Shown piece by piece: positions 1 to 8,851 of a stretch of DNA of 64,000 bases. The stretch covers positions 1 through 64,000 of the forward strand of contig NZ_JAHUZG010000008.1 in NCBI RefSeq assembly GCF_019218285.1, read 5' to 3'. Positions within the stretch are counted from its first letter, which is position 1, and each line of letters starts with the position of its first letter. A program made the translations under genes and the position numbers. The stretch comes from Antarctobacter sediminis (GTDB lineage Bacteria > Pseudomonadota > Alphaproteobacteria > Rhodobacterales > Rhodobacteraceae). The notes beneath the pieces are model-generated. The model saw nothing but the letters and a program-made list of their open reading frames with translations, was not told the origin of the DNA and made no database searches.

Positions 1-1838
1 GCGCCGCCGTCAAAGACGTTCGCATTGGCATCGCCCGACAGCACGTCATCGAAATCCGACCCGATGATGTTCTCGATATCGACAAAGCTGTCACCCGCCG
101 CATGACCGCCAGAGGCCGTGTTGTTGAACAGCGCAACCGTCACACCGGCATTCGAACTGGCATAACTCACCGTGTCGATATCCGCACCGCCATCAAGCAG
201 ATCGCCGCCCGCATCCCCGATCAGCGTGTCATTGCCCGCCCGCCCGCGGATTGTGTCATTGCCAAGATGGCCATCCAAAAGGTTGCCGCCCGAGGTCCCG
301 AGGATGCTGTCATTGCCATCGGACCCGATCAGGTTCTCAAAACCGATCATCGCCTCGGTTTGACCGCCCGCGCTGGCCGTTTCCGCCAAAAGATCGAACA
401 CCCCGTTAAAGATCAGTTGGGTTTTCCAGTCGATCGTGTCGTTGCCGGGCCCACCGTCGTGGCGGTCGGTGTTGATCACCGAATTGACGATCAGGTAATC
501 GTCGCCCTCACCGCCGTAATATTCCTTGGTCTGGCCGTTTTCAAAGATGATGTCATCGCCGTCCCACCCGTGTGAAAAGGTGGCCGAACTATCCGCGACA
601 TAGCTGTCATCGCCAATGGTGCCGATTTCCCATTCGGCCGGGGCATAGACCGCCGGAAAGTTGATCGCGTCGCGCGTGTCAAAGATCTTCATCTCGACAT
701 CCAGCGACCCGCCCTGGTTCGTTTGCCAGGTCACCGCGAACCGGCCATCCGCAAGACCCACGGCCTCGGGCTGGGTTTCGATGGCGCCCGGCGTGTCCTC
801 GATGATGAACTCGCTGCCGATGGTGACGCCCGTTGCGCTGTAGCGCTGGCCGCGAATGTCTCCGAATTCACGGTCCGTCCAGACGATGACGAACCCGCCA
901 TCGGTCAGGGCGGCAATCGACGCCTCGGATTTCTGATCGGTCGATCCCGTGGAACTGATCCCTATGGTGCCGGTGATCGGCGCGCCCGAACTGTTGTAGA
1001 CCCGGAAAAACTGATCGCTTTCGGCAAAGCCACCGCGATAGGTCGTGTAGGTGATGACGAAACCGCCAGAGGCAAGCCGCACCACGTCGACCTCTTGGTC
1101 GTCACCTGTCGCCGGACTGGTGCCCGATACCGAGAAAAAGCCACCATTGGCAGCACCGTTCGTGCCGATCAGTCGCGCCACCGCATTGTCAAATCCGAAA
1201 TCCCGCGTCGCGGTGACGACAAAGCCGCCGTCATAGGCTGCGACGCCCACGTTCTGGTTCAACCCGGAGGTAAAGAAATCCCCGGACGCAAGGAAATCCT
1301 GAACCTCGGCGCTCCATGTTGTGGTGCTGTTGTTGAAATAGGCATAGTGCACATGGGTGCCGCCGCCATCGGTCGCATTCCATGCCACGACCATGTCGCC
1401 ATTGGTCGCCACGGCGATGGACGGATCGTTAAATGAATCGCCGGGATCCTCGAGATACTCAACGCCTGCCGCCCCGATCTTGACCGCATTCTGGTCAAAG
1501 ACTTCGACCACGATACCGGTGCCACCAGTGTCGGTGTCCTCATAGGCGACCGCCCAGCCACCTCCGGGCCGTGCCGCTATCTCGAACTCACCCTCGTCAT
1601 CAAGGAACCGCGCGAAATCCAGATGGAAGGCCCCGCCGATGGGTTCCCCGACGGCGTTGAAGATCTGCGCGATGATATCTGTGCCCGACTGGGAATCGAC
1701 GTTGTTGGTGTCATCCTCCCAGACAACAAGGATGTTGCCATTTGTCAGTTGAACGATTTGCGGCTCACGTTGATGTCCTGTCGTGTTGCCGACATTGACG
1801 ATGAAAGTGTCCAGCCAGGTTTCGGGCGTCAGAGGCAT
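1..1838 (-). CDS. RTX (hemolysin-type calcium-binding) repeat protein, C-terminus cut by window edge
   Basis: The minus-strand frame is open from the ATG at 1838 to the left edge, so at least 612 residues are present. The start MPLTPETWLDTF is preceded by AAAGGA. No N-terminal signal peptide is visible, as expected for type I secreted RTX proteins, whose signal is at the missing C-terminus. The first ~400 residues hold repeated blades of the type 'LTNGNILVVWEDD', 'ATNGDMVVAWNA', 'LADGRFAVTWQT', which look like a beta-propeller or VCBS-like array. From about residue 430 to the edge there are glycine/aspartate nonapeptides such as GNDTLIGDAGGDLLDGG and DDVLSGDANANVFDGG, the calcium-binding RTX roll. 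Probably a secreted or surface protein; a catalytic domain could lie beyond the edge. Confidence 0.85.
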   Translation of the reverse strand, partial: MPLTPETWLDTFIVNVGNTTGHQREPQIVQLTNGNILVVWEDDTNNVDSQSGTDIIAQIFNAVGEPIGGAFHLDFARFLDDEGEFEIAARPGGGWAVAYEDTDTGGTGIVVEVFDQNAVKIGAAGVEYLEDPGDSFNDPSIAVATNGDMVVAWNATDGGGTHVHYAYFNNSTTTWSAEVQDFLASGDFFTSGLNQNVGVAAYDGGFVVTATRDFGFDNAVARLIGTNGAANGGFFSVSGTSPATGDDQEVDVVRLASGGFVITYTTYRGGFAESDQFFRVYNSSGAPITGTIGISSTGSTDQKSEASIAALTDGGFVIVWTDREFGDIRGQRYSATGVTIGSEFIIEDTPGAIETQPEAVGLADGRFAVTWQTNQGGSLDVEMKIFDTRDAINFPAVYAPAEWEIGTIGDDSYVADSSATFSHGWDGDDIIFENGQTKEYYGGEGDDYLIVNSVINTDRHDGGPGNDTIDWKTQLIFNGVFDLLAETASAGGQTEAMIGFENLIGSDGNDSILGTSGGNLLDGHLGNDTIRGRAGNDTLIGDAGGDLLDGGADIDTVSYASSNAGVTVALFNNTASGGHAAGDSFVDIENIIGSDFDDVLSGDANANVFDGG

Positions 1839-2395
1839 GGAATTGTCCTTTCGGTCTTAAATCGATCCTGATCTGCCCCGGCCCCGATCAAGTTTCGGCG
1901 CAGGGCTTTGGGTGGCGCACCCTGAAATCAACCAAACCAAGTTACCGCCCCTTCCGTTTCGCGAGGCCGGGACCCCGCCGCCATCCGGTTCCCATCGCGC
2001 TATCACGCGCGGGGGCCACACCCGGAAAGGCCACCGCAGAATACGGCGGTCCAGCGCAGCCCGGCGGGGAAACGCGACCTGAAATAAAGAGGTTACCTAC
2101 GGTAAACCATGATGCCCGAAACACTTCGTCGGTCAAGGCATAATGCCCCCTTGGCCCAACCCGGCAATCCCCCCTTCACGACAGGATTTCGCCGTAGACC
2201 GGGACACCGAAACCCTTTTTCAATCTGGCAGTTTCGCCGGCTTCCACGGCCTGCGCACGCCCAGAAACGACGGGACTTTGTTCGCCCCACGTCACAATTG
2301 GCGGCCTCCTTCGGGGGCTGTCGTCCACCCAGGAAGCATCTCCCGATGCCACCACCGCAAAGCCTCTGGCGCGCGCGGGCTATGAAAAAATTGCA
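1839..2395. other. Intergenic stretch without a convincing gene
   Basis: About 560 bp between the divergent RTX and LacI genes. Short open frames exist on both strands, but they overlap each other, have no clear ribosome binding site and read as arginine/proline-rich shadow protein. The only structured item seen is GGTTACCTACGGTAAACC at 2091-2108, an imperfect inverted repeat (GGTT.ACC / GGT.AAACC) that could be an operator. The rest should hold the promoters of the two flanking genes. Confidence 0.5.
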
Positions 2396-2397
2396 AT
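2390..2397. promoter_or_regulatory. ATTGCAAT palindrome at the lacI-family gene start
   Basis: ATTGCAAT is a perfect 8-bp palindrome overlapping the earliest possible start codon of the LacI-family gene. TTGCAA recurs at 3439-3444 in front of the neighbouring HisD-family gene, followed in both places by GAC within a few bases. This could be a half-conserved LacI operator for autoregulation; short enough to be chance. Confidence 0.25.
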
Positions 2398-3409
2398 GAC
2401 AATTGAAATCGGCTCTATGCTGCGCAGCATGAAAAAAGTGACCGCCAAGGATGTTGCGGCGCGGGCCGGGGTTTCGGTTTCGGCCGTGTCCCGTGCCTAC
2501 AGGGCCGACGCGCCCATTGCCGAAGCCAAGCGCCGCGCGATTTTTGCCGCCGCAGCGGAACTGGGCTATGTCAGCCGCATCGACAATATCCTGTCATCGC
2601 AAGCCAGCAACACCATCGCCATGGTGGTGGGCGACATGCGCAACCCGTTCTACCCGGTTGTGGCCGATGAACTGTCGCGCCTGCTGCCCGAACGCGGGAT
2701 GCGGGTCATTATGCATGTCGTGCCTTCGGGCGAGGATGTCGACATGGTCATGCGGCAAGTGCTGGACTACCGCGCCGAAGGTGTGATCCTCGCCAGTTCA
2801 AACATGGGGTCACAACTGGCCGGGCAATGCCGCCGGAACGGTATCCCTGCCGTCCTGATGAATCGCGTTCAGTCCGATAACCGCATGAAAGCAGTGTGTT
2901 GTGATAACTACGGCGGCGCGCGCGTGATCGCCTCCCGCTTTCTCGACGCCGGGCGGAACCGGATCGCCTTTGTCGGCGGGCGCAGCGACACCTCCACCCA
3001 CCTGGAACGGATGCGAGGCTTTGCCGACCGGCTGGATGAAGCGGATCAGCCCCTGTTCCGGCAGCTCGACGGCGGGTATAGCTATCGGCGCGCCTTTGCT
3101 GCGGCGCAAGAACTGCTGTCCTGTCGCCCCCTGCCCGACGCGCTGTTCTGTGCCAATGACATCATGGCAATCGCGGCACTTGATGCCGCGCGGGCCGAGG
3201 GGATCTCTGTTCCCGATGACATCGCCATCGCTGGCTTCGATGACATCCCCATGGCTGCATGGAAATCCTACCGGCTGACCACAATTCGCCAGCCACTGCG
3301 CCGCATGTTGGGTCAGGCCATCGACATGATCACCGCGCCCAACGTCGACCCCGCCGAAGGCGACATCCGCATTCTGCCCGGCGAACTGAAAGAACGTGAC
3401 AGCGCGTAG
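2396..3409 (+). CDS. LacI-family transcriptional regulator
   Basis: A helix-turn-helix of LacI type (VTAKDVAARAGVSVSAVSRAYR) is followed by a hinge and a periplasmic-binding-like effector domain (NTIAMVVGDMRNPFYPVVADEL, later DALFCANDIMAIAALDAAR and DIAIAGFDDIPMA). Possible starts are 2396, 2417 and 2429; the last (MKKVTAKDVAARAG) matches where family members normally begin and gives 326 residues, but none has a strong ribosome binding site. The gene sits directly before the HisD-family dehydrogenase on the same strand and probably controls it. The effector is unknown, most likely the substrate of that enzyme. Confidence 0.9.
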   Translation: MTIEIGSMLRSMKKVTAKDVAARAGVSVSAVSRAYRADAPIAEAKRRAIFAAAAELGYVSRIDNILSSQASNTIAMVVGDMRNPFYPVVADELSRLLPERGMRVIMHVVPSGEDVDMVMRQVLDYRAEGVILASSNMGSQLAGQCRRNGIPAVLMNRVQSDNRMKAVCCDNYGGARVIASRFLDAGRNRIAFVGGRSDTSTHLERMRGFADRLDEADQPLFRQLDGGYSYRRAFAAAQELLSCRPLPDALFCANDIMAIAALDAARAEGISVPDDIAIAGFDDIPMAAWKSYRLTTIRQPLRRMLGQAIDMITAPNVDPAEGDIRILPGELKERDSA

Positions 3410-3423
3410 TGAAATTTTTTCAC
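3409..3423. promoter_or_regulatory. Inverted repeat GTGAAA-TTT-TTTCAC, possible operator
   Basis: Perfect 6-bp arms with a 3-bp spacer begin on the last base of the LacI gene's stop codon and lie about 85 bp before the HisD-family start. It may be an operator for the upstream LacI regulator or part of the promoter. No T-tract follows, so a terminator is less likely. Confidence 0.35.
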
Positions 3424-3508
3424 CTTCTTGGGAAAATATTGCAAGACCATCCTCTTTGTCCGAAGACCGTCGGAACGATTCACTCCCCGTGACGAAAGGA
3501 TGACTGAC

Positions 3509-4840
3509 ATGGCTATCGAGTATCTCAAGCGCGGCAAGGCAGAAGCAGACCGGGCCGAGGATGACGCCAAGACCCGCGCCGTGGTGGAAAACACGCTGGC
3601 CGATATCGAGGCCCGTGGCGACGCTGCCGTTCGCGAACTGTCCGAGAAGTTCGACAAATATACTCCGGCCAGCTTCCGCCTCAGCCAGCAGGACATCGAC
3701 GACCTGATGGCGCAGCTGTCTGATCGCGAATTGGCGGACATTCGATTTGCCCAAGAGCAAGTGGTGAAATTCGCCCAGGCCCAGCGCGACAGCATGACCG
3801 ACATCGAGGTCGAAACCATGCCCGGCGTGATCCTTGGCCACAAGAACATCCCCGTGCAATCGGTGGGCTGCTATGTCCCCGGTGGCAAATTCCCCATGGT
3901 GGCCTCGGCGCATATGTCGGTTGCGACGGCAAAAGTGGCGGGGGTGCCGCGGATCGTGGCCTGCACGCCCCCGTTCAACGGAAAGCCGAACCCGGCGGTG
4001 ATTGCGGCAATGCACCTTGGCGGCGCACATGAAATCTATGTGTTGGGCGGCATTCAGGCGATCGGAGCCATGGCCATCGGCACCGAAACGATCGACCCGG
4101 TACATATGCTGGTCGGTCCCGGCAACGCCTTTGTTGCCGAGGCCAAGCGCCAGCTGTTTGGCCGCGTCGGCATCGACCTCTTTGCCGGCCCGACAGAGAC
4201 CATGGTCATCGCGGACGAAACCGCCGCCGACGCCGAACTTTGCGCCACCGACCTGCTTGGACAGGCCGAACACGGGTACAATTCGCCTGCCGTGCTTTTG
4301 ACGAATTCGCGCAAACTGGCCGACGAGACCCTGATCGAAATCGACCGCCTTCTGGGCATCCTGCCCACGGCCGGGACCGCAAAGGTATCCTGGGAAGAAT
4401 ATGGCGAGGTGATCGTCTGCGACACCTACGAAGAAATGCTGCACGTGGCGGATGACATCGCCTCGGAGCATGTGCAGGTCATGACCGATCGCGACGACTG
4501 GTTCCTTGAAAACATGACCTGCTACGGCGCGCTTTTCCTTGGACCGCGCACCAATGTGGCCAACGGCGACAAGGTGATCGGCACCAACCACACGCTGCCG
4601 ACCAAGAAGGCGGGCCGGTACACCGGCGGACTTTGGGTCGGCAAGTTCCTGAAGACGCACAGCTATCAAAAGGTCACGACGGACGAGGCTGCCGCGTTGA
4701 TTGGCGAATACGGCTCGCGTCTGTGCATGCTCGAAGGTTTTGTTGGCCACGCGGAACAATGCAACATCCGTGTGCGCCGCTACGGCGGGCTCAACATCCC
4801 CTATGGCGAAGGCGCCCCGTGGCGCGAAGCGGCCGAATAA
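3509..4840 (+). CDS. hisD: HisD-family dehydrogenase (histidinol dehydrogenase / sulfopropanediol dehydrogenase-like)
   Basis: 443 residues from the ATG at 3509, eight bases after GAAAGGA (3494-3500); an ATG at 3500 is also possible. HisD-family catalytic features are all visible: zinc ligands expected at Q252, H255 (LLGQAEHG), D354 and H414 (VGHAEQC), the Glu-His catalytic pair E320-H321 (IASEHVQV), GPTE at 228-231 and GTNHTLPT at 359-365. The family oxidises an alcohol to an acid in two NAD-dependent steps. The gene is monocistronic behind a LacI regulator rather than among his genes, so it is more likely a catabolic paralogue, for instance of the HpsN type that oxidises 2,3-dihydroxypropane-1-sulfonate, than the biosynthetic enzyme. 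No TRAP transporter or other hps gene is nearby to confirm this. Confidence 0.8.
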   Translation: MAIEYLKRGKAEADRAEDDAKTRAVVENTLADIEARGDAAVRELSEKFDKYTPASFRLSQQDIDDLMAQLSDRELADIRFAQEQVVKFAQAQRDSMTDIEVETMPGVILGHKNIPVQSVGCYVPGGKFPMVASAHMSVATAKVAGVPRIVACTPPFNGKPNPAVIAAMHLGGAHEIYVLGGIQAIGAMAIGTETIDPVHMLVGPGNAFVAEAKRQLFGRVGIDLFAGPTETMVIADETAADAELCATDLLGQAEHGYNSPAVLLTNSRKLADETLIEIDRLLGILPTAGTAKVSWEEYGEVIVCDTYEEMLHVADDIASEHVQVMTDRDDWFLENMTCYGALFLGPRTNVANGDKVIGTNHTLPTKKAGRYTGGLWVGKFLKTHSYQKVTTDEAAALIGEYGSRLCMLEGFVGHAEQCNIRVRRYGGLNIPYGEGAPWREAAE

Positions 4841-4867
4841 TCCCTCCTCCTTCCCCAAGCCATGCAA

Positions 4868-4896
4868 GGCCGCGCATCCCCGATGCGCGGCCTTTT
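4868..4896 (+). terminator. Rho-independent terminator after the HisD-family gene
   Basis: GGCCGCGCATC, loop CCC, GATGCGCGGCC, then TTTT. An 11-bp GC-rich perfect stem with a T run, 27 bases after the stop codon. Outer bases (ATGCAA / TTGCAT) extend the pairing. Confidence 0.85.
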
Positions 4897-4949
4897 GCAT
4901 GGGGCTGGCCGGGTTGGCAGTCACCGATTGTCATTTAGGTGAACGGATA

Positions 4950-4961
4950 CTAGAATACTAG
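4950..4961. promoter_or_regulatory. GntR-type operator CTAGAATACTAG
   Basis: A 12-bp near-palindrome (CTAG[A/T]AT[A/T]CTAG) 26 bp before the start codon of the Gfo/Idh gene. It matches, with two differences, CTAGTATACCAG at 9712-9723 in the promoter region of the GntR gene and ABC operon. The position suggests repression by overlap with the transcription or translation start. Confidence 0.6.
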
Positions 4962-4987
4962 TAATCCAAAACTTGCGGAGGTGATGC

Positions 4988-6142
4988 ATGGATCGAAAGC
5001 TGAGAGTGCTGGTGGCAGGAACCGGGTTTGCCGGACAGGGACACGCAGAGGCCTTTCGCGGCGCAGGCGCCGAGATCGTGGGTATCGTGGGCCGCACCGA
5101 TAGTGTCGTCCGAGATGTGGCGCGGGACATGGCCATCCCTTTCGCGGGAACCGATTGGCAAGACGCCCTGCGCAAGTGCCAGCCCGATATCGTTTCCATC
5201 GCCACGCCCGGCGGCGCACATTACGAACCGATCAAACAGGCCATCGCCGCTGGCTGTCACGTGTTCTGCGACAAGCCAATGACAGATCGCGGCGAAACAG
5301 CTGTCGAACTGAATGATCTGGCACAGGCCAAGGGCGTGAAAACCGCCTATGCCGCCAGCTTTCGTTATGCGCCCAGCATCCTGCACGCCAAACGGCTTGT
5401 GGCCAAAGGTGCCATTGGCCAACCGACCGAGGTGGAATGCATCTCTCATTTCAACCTGGAACGAGAGATCCCGTTTGGCTGGTCCCACCGCAAAGAGGAC
5501 GGCGGCGGGCGGCTTAACAACAACTTCACCCATACGCTGTCCATCGCCTGTTCCGTTATCGGCGAAAGGATTCTGTCGGTCATGGGCGAGGTCCGCGACG
5601 ATCTGGGCCGCGCGCCCATTGTAGAAGGTGTCCACAACTTTGCGACCCGGCGGAACTTCATTCCCAAGGACCTCAGCGATCCGTCGTTGAAATGGGGCGA
5701 AAGCAACGTGGAATGGTCTTATTCCGTTCTGGCCCAGCTAGAGAGCCCCTTTGCCGACAAGCCGGTAACGGTTCTTTTCAAACATGGCGGGCTGGTGCCC
5801 CGGTTCCACGAGGATCACATCGTCTTTTACGGCACGCGCGGCGCGCTATACATCAAGGGACATTACGGCAGCGGCCAACTGTACCATTGGGGCGCTGACA
5901 AGACGTGGACCGAACTGCCGCTGCCCGCCGAGATCCGCGCAACGCTCCCCCAGGTCAAAGGCGAAACAGAACAGTGCTGGCATTATCTTGCCCGCGAGTT
6001 CGTCAGGGACATTCAGGGCCAGCACGTCGCCCCCTACCCCACTTTTGCCGAAGGCAGCCAATATCAGCAGATCATCGACCTTGTGCGCCGCAACGGAAAC
6101 TGGACCCGGCTGGACCAGCGCATGCAGGAGACAGCGGCATGA
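4988..6142 (+). CDS. Gfo/Idh/MocA-family oxidoreductase
   Basis: 384 residues, start preceded by GGAGGTG. The N-terminal Rossmann fold shows VLVAGTGFAGQGHAEAF and the family lysine motif as CDKPMTD (usually EKP). The C-terminal half is the substrate-binding alpha/beta domain, with NNNFTHTLSIACSVIGE. Family members are NAD(P)-dependent dehydrogenases of sugars, inositols or uronates. The stop overlaps the start of the next gene (ATGA), so it is co-translated with the ManD-like dehydratase. The shared operator suggests that it feeds the same uronate pathway as the alginate-type operon; the exact substrate cannot be read from the sequence. Confidence 0.9.
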   Translation: MDRKLRVLVAGTGFAGQGHAEAFRGAGAEIVGIVGRTDSVVRDVARDMAIPFAGTDWQDALRKCQPDIVSIATPGGAHYEPIKQAIAAGCHVFCDKPMTDRGETAVELNDLAQAKGVKTAYAASFRYAPSILHAKRLVAKGAIGQPTEVECISHFNLEREIPFGWSHRKEDGGGRLNNNFTHTLSIACSVIGERILSVMGEVRDDLGRAPIVEGVHNFATRRNFIPKDLSDPSLKWGESNVEWSYSVLAQLESPFADKPVTVLFKHGGLVPRFHEDHIVFYGTRGALYIKGHYGSGQLYHWGADKTWTELPLPAEIRATLPQVKGETEQCWHYLAREFVRDIQGQHVAPYPTFAEGSQYQQIIDLVRRNGNWTRLDQRMQETAA

Positions 6143-7365
6143 AGATCACCAATGCCAAGGTCTTTGTCGGCGGGCCTGCCAAGAACTATGTCACCCTCAA
6201 GATCGAAACCGATCAGGGCGTCTATGGGCTGGGCGATGCGACGCTGAACAATCGCGAAACACTGCCCGCAACCTACCTTCAGGACTACCTGATCCCCAAC
6301 TTGATCGGGATGGACCCTCGCAACTCTGAAGACATCTGGCAGTTCTTCTATCGCGGCACTTATTTCCGCCGTGGTCCTATCGCCATGGCGGCCTTTGGCG
6401 CGATTGACATGGCGCTGTGGGACATCAAAGGCAAGCTGGCGGGCATGCCGCTGTACCAGCTTTTCGGCGGCAAGAGCCGCGACGGCGCGCTGGTATACGC
6501 CCATGCCACAGGGGCCGATCTAGAAGACCTGATGGACTCTGTCGCGCACTACGTGGATCAGGGCTATAAGGCGGTGCGGGTCCAATGCGGCATTCCCGGC
6601 ATGCCCTCGGCCAGCTATGCCGTCCCCGAGACAAAGGGGAACGTCCGGAATTATATCACCGATTACAGCGGCATCCGCCCCAAGGTCGAAATCTGGGATA
6701 CCGGCAAATACATGCGCTACATGCCCGGCGCCCTGATGGAGATCCGCGAACGCTTTGGCCCCGACATCGAAATCCTGCATGACGTTCACCACCGCCTGAC
6801 CCCGCGCGAAGCCGCCCAGTTTGCCAAGGCGGTAGAACCGGTCGGACTATACTGGCTGGAGGACCCCACTCCGGCCGAGGATCAGGACGCGCTGCGCCTG
6901 TTGCGACGTCATTCGACGGTGCCCGTGGCGATTGGCGAGGTCTTCAACTCGATCTGGGAATGCAACAAGCTGATCGAGAACGAGCTGATTGATTTCATCC
7001 GGGTCGCCGTCACCTATGCTGGCGGCATCACCCATGTAAAGCGCATCGTCGACCTTGCTGGGTTGCATCATGTGCGCACAGGATTTCACGGCGCGCCTAG
7101 CCATTCGCCCATCTCCATGGCGGCACAGGCGCATCTGAACGCATGGGCGCCGAATTTCGGCATCCAGGAATATCTGGTCTTGGGCACTCCTGAATGTGAT
7201 GCCCTGTTCCCATCTGACCACCGGATGGAAAACGGCCTGTTCCATGTCAGTGATGCGCCGGGTCTGGGCGTCGATTTCGACGAAGCAGAGGCCGCCCGGT
7301 ACAGCTATCGTCCCGGAAGCCACCCGGTTGTCCGGCTGCAAGACGGCACCATGTGGAACTACTGA
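6139..7365 (+). CDS. manD: Enolase-superfamily dehydratase of the D-mannonate dehydratase (ManD/RspA) type
   Basis: 409 residues, close to the usual ~402-405. The whole chain follows the ManD pattern: DATLNNRE near residue 33, EDIWQFFYRGTYFRRGP (64-80), VRVQCGIPGM (147-155), metal ligands D215 (ILHDVHH), E241 (WLEDPTP) and E267 (GEVFNSIW), general-acid/base candidates H217 and H317 (TGFHGAP). ManD enzymes convert D-mannonate (some also D-gluconate) to 2-keto-3-deoxygluconate. Where well-studied members have SHGPSD, this one has FHGAPS, so specificity could differ. It is coupled by a 4-bp overlap to the upstream dehydrogenase, which could supply an aldonate. KDG is also where alginate breakdown leads. 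Confidence 0.85.
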   Translation: MKITNAKVFVGGPAKNYVTLKIETDQGVYGLGDATLNNRETLPATYLQDYLIPNLIGMDPRNSEDIWQFFYRGTYFRRGPIAMAAFGAIDMALWDIKGKLAGMPLYQLFGGKSRDGALVYAHATGADLEDLMDSVAHYVDQGYKAVRVQCGIPGMPSASYAVPETKGNVRNYITDYSGIRPKVEIWDTGKYMRYMPGALMEIRERFGPDIEILHDVHHRLTPREAAQFAKAVEPVGLYWLEDPTPAEDQDALRLLRRHSTVPVAIGEVFNSIWECNKLIENELIDFIRVAVTYAGGITHVKRIVDLAGLHHVRTGFHGAPSHSPISMAAQAHLNAWAPNFGIQEYLVLGTPECDALFPSDHRMENGLFHVSDAPGLGVDFDEAEAARYSYRPGSHPVVRLQDGTMWNY

Positions 7366-8730
7366 TCAGTCCGGTGCAACGCCCCTCTTCCATCGGCCCT
7401 TGCGCAGGCGCAGGTGGAAGGGGGCGAATTTGACGAGCTCCTCGATCAGCAGGATCGAGAAAACCCATGTGACCGACAGATCCAGCCACAGCACGGCCAG
7501 CGCCGTGGCCGGCACCCGGAACAGCCACTGGGCCCAGACAAAGATATGCATGACATAAACCGTGTCGCCGCCCGCACGCAGCGTGTTGCCGCAGATCGCG
7601 TTTGACCCCTTGGGAAAAGGCAGCAGCAGCAAGATGGGCAGAAAGCTCAGCAGCACCGCCTGCGTTTCGACGTGCAACTGCGCGTAAAGCCATGGGGTCG
7701 ACAAACACACCGCCGCATAGACAACCGACACCAAAGCAGCGGCCACAAGCGCCGCCCGCCAGGCTCCGGTCAGGAAAGCGTCCAGTTCCGCCTCGCCCGT
7801 TGCGCGCCCCAGCAATTGCGCCACAAGGATCCCCGTGGCCTGCGCCCAACTCATGCCCAGCGTTCCTGCCACCTGCACCCATGGCATGATGATCGTCATG
7901 GCGGCGAACTGGATCACCGGCAAGGTGGCATAGATCAGCCCGCAGACGTTCATCGCGATGGTCGCACTGCCGAAGGTTGCCGCGATTGGCAGCGCAAAGA
8001 CAAGGTGCCGCCGGACACTTGCGCCATAGGTTCCATTCCGCCACCCCGGCAGCCCCAGCAGGTCCCGATGTCGGCGCCACAACCGCAGGATCAGGAACCC
8101 CACCTGCACTGCCGAGGCCAGAACGCTGCCCATTGCCGCCCCCACGACGCCAAAGGCTGGAACTCCGAACAGACCGTGGATCAGGATCAGGCTTGCCAGA
8201 ATGTTGACGGGCACCGCCAGCAGGTAACTGAGTGCGGGCATCCGCGTGTCGCCGCAGCCGTTAAAGAAACTGGTCAGGCAATGGCCCACCGCTTCGGCAA
8301 GGACAACCAGCGCAAAAACCGACAGATAGCGCCGCGCCTCGGCCGCGATCCATGCGTCGTGAGCCAGCCCGTCGATGATATGGCCCGCGAATAAGGCCAA
8401 CCCGGTCAGCCCCGCCAACACGACACCAAGGTTGATGGTCAGCCCGGCCAATAGCGCGGATTTCAGAAACACCCGGTCGCCCGAACCAAAGGCCTGAGCG
8501 ATACGGATCTGCGTGGCATTCGAAAATGCCACGATCAGTCCCAGCAACAGCCCGGCAATCGAGGCCGACAGCCCCAGTACCGCCACCGCGCTTTCCCCAA
8601 GCGAGGACACCAGATAGGCGTCCACCACCACGATACCGTGCAGCATCATCGCCTTGAAGGTCAGCGGCCACGCAAGGTCAAAGACCGCGCGGGCGGCCGA
8701 AGCCCCGCGCACATCCGTCCATTGAGTCAT
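7366..8730 (-). CDS. MATE-family multidrug/metabolite exporter
   Basis: 454 residues with about twelve hydrophobic segments and MATE-type repeats (FDLAWPLTFKAMMLHGIVVVDAYLVSSLGE at the N-terminus, LPIAATFGSATIAMNVCGL at the start of the second half). Such proteins expel cationic compounds using a Na+ or H+ gradient in the inner membrane. It lies downstream of the GntR gene on the same strand, 121 bp away, and ends directly against the ManD gene in a tail-to-tail arrangement. Whether it belongs to the uronate module or is unrelated cannot be decided. Confidence 0.88.
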   Translation of the reverse strand: MTQWTDVRGASAARAVFDLAWPLTFKAMMLHGIVVVDAYLVSSLGESAVAVLGLSASIAGLLLGLIVAFSNATQIRIAQAFGSGDRVFLKSALLAGLTINLGVVLAGLTGLALFAGHIIDGLAHDAWIAAEARRYLSVFALVVLAEAVGHCLTSFFNGCGDTRMPALSYLLAVPVNILASLILIHGLFGVPAFGVVGAAMGSVLASAVQVGFLILRLWRRHRDLLGLPGWRNGTYGASVRRHLVFALPIAATFGSATIAMNVCGLIYATLPVIQFAAMTIIMPWVQVAGTLGMSWAQATGILVAQLLGRATGEAELDAFLTGAWRAALVAAALVSVVYAAVCLSTPWLYAQLHVETQAVLLSFLPILLLLPFPKGSNAICGNTLRAGGDTVYVMHIFVWAQWLFRVPATALAVLWLDLSVTWVFSILLIEELVKFAPFHLRLRKGRWKRGVAPD

Positions 8731-8851
8731 CTTGGAAACACCCTCTCACAGGGTCACAAAAGCCTTGCCGGCGGACCATGGGCGCCGCGCGGGAAGCAAC
8801 ATCAGGAAACAGTCAGATCAGCCGCCAGTGACACTCGGCGGCGCAGCCGGA

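Noticed and set aside
723-1436. 237-codon plus-strand frame opposite the RTX gene
   Set aside because: The minus strand gives a coherent repeat protein open to the window edge; the plus-strand translation is featureless.
2091-2108. GGTTACCTACGGTAAACC as a member of the GTAAC..GGTTA regulon
   Set aside because: Shares short blocks but not their order and spacing; kept only as a possible local operator.
1942-2399. Several 60-96 codon frames in the leading intergenic region
   Set aside because: They overlap each other on both strands, have arginine/proline-rich composition and no ribosome binding sites.
3509-4840. Biosynthetic histidinol dehydrogenase
   Set aside because: No other his gene is near, and it lies behind a LacI regulator as a single-gene unit; a catabolic paralogue is more likely, though the family assignment stands.
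2810-4924. 704-codon open frame on the minus strand opposite the LacI and HisD-family genes
   Set aside because: Low-complexity histidine/glycine/arginine-rich translation without recognisable domains, fully antisense to two well-supported genes; a GC-bias shadow.
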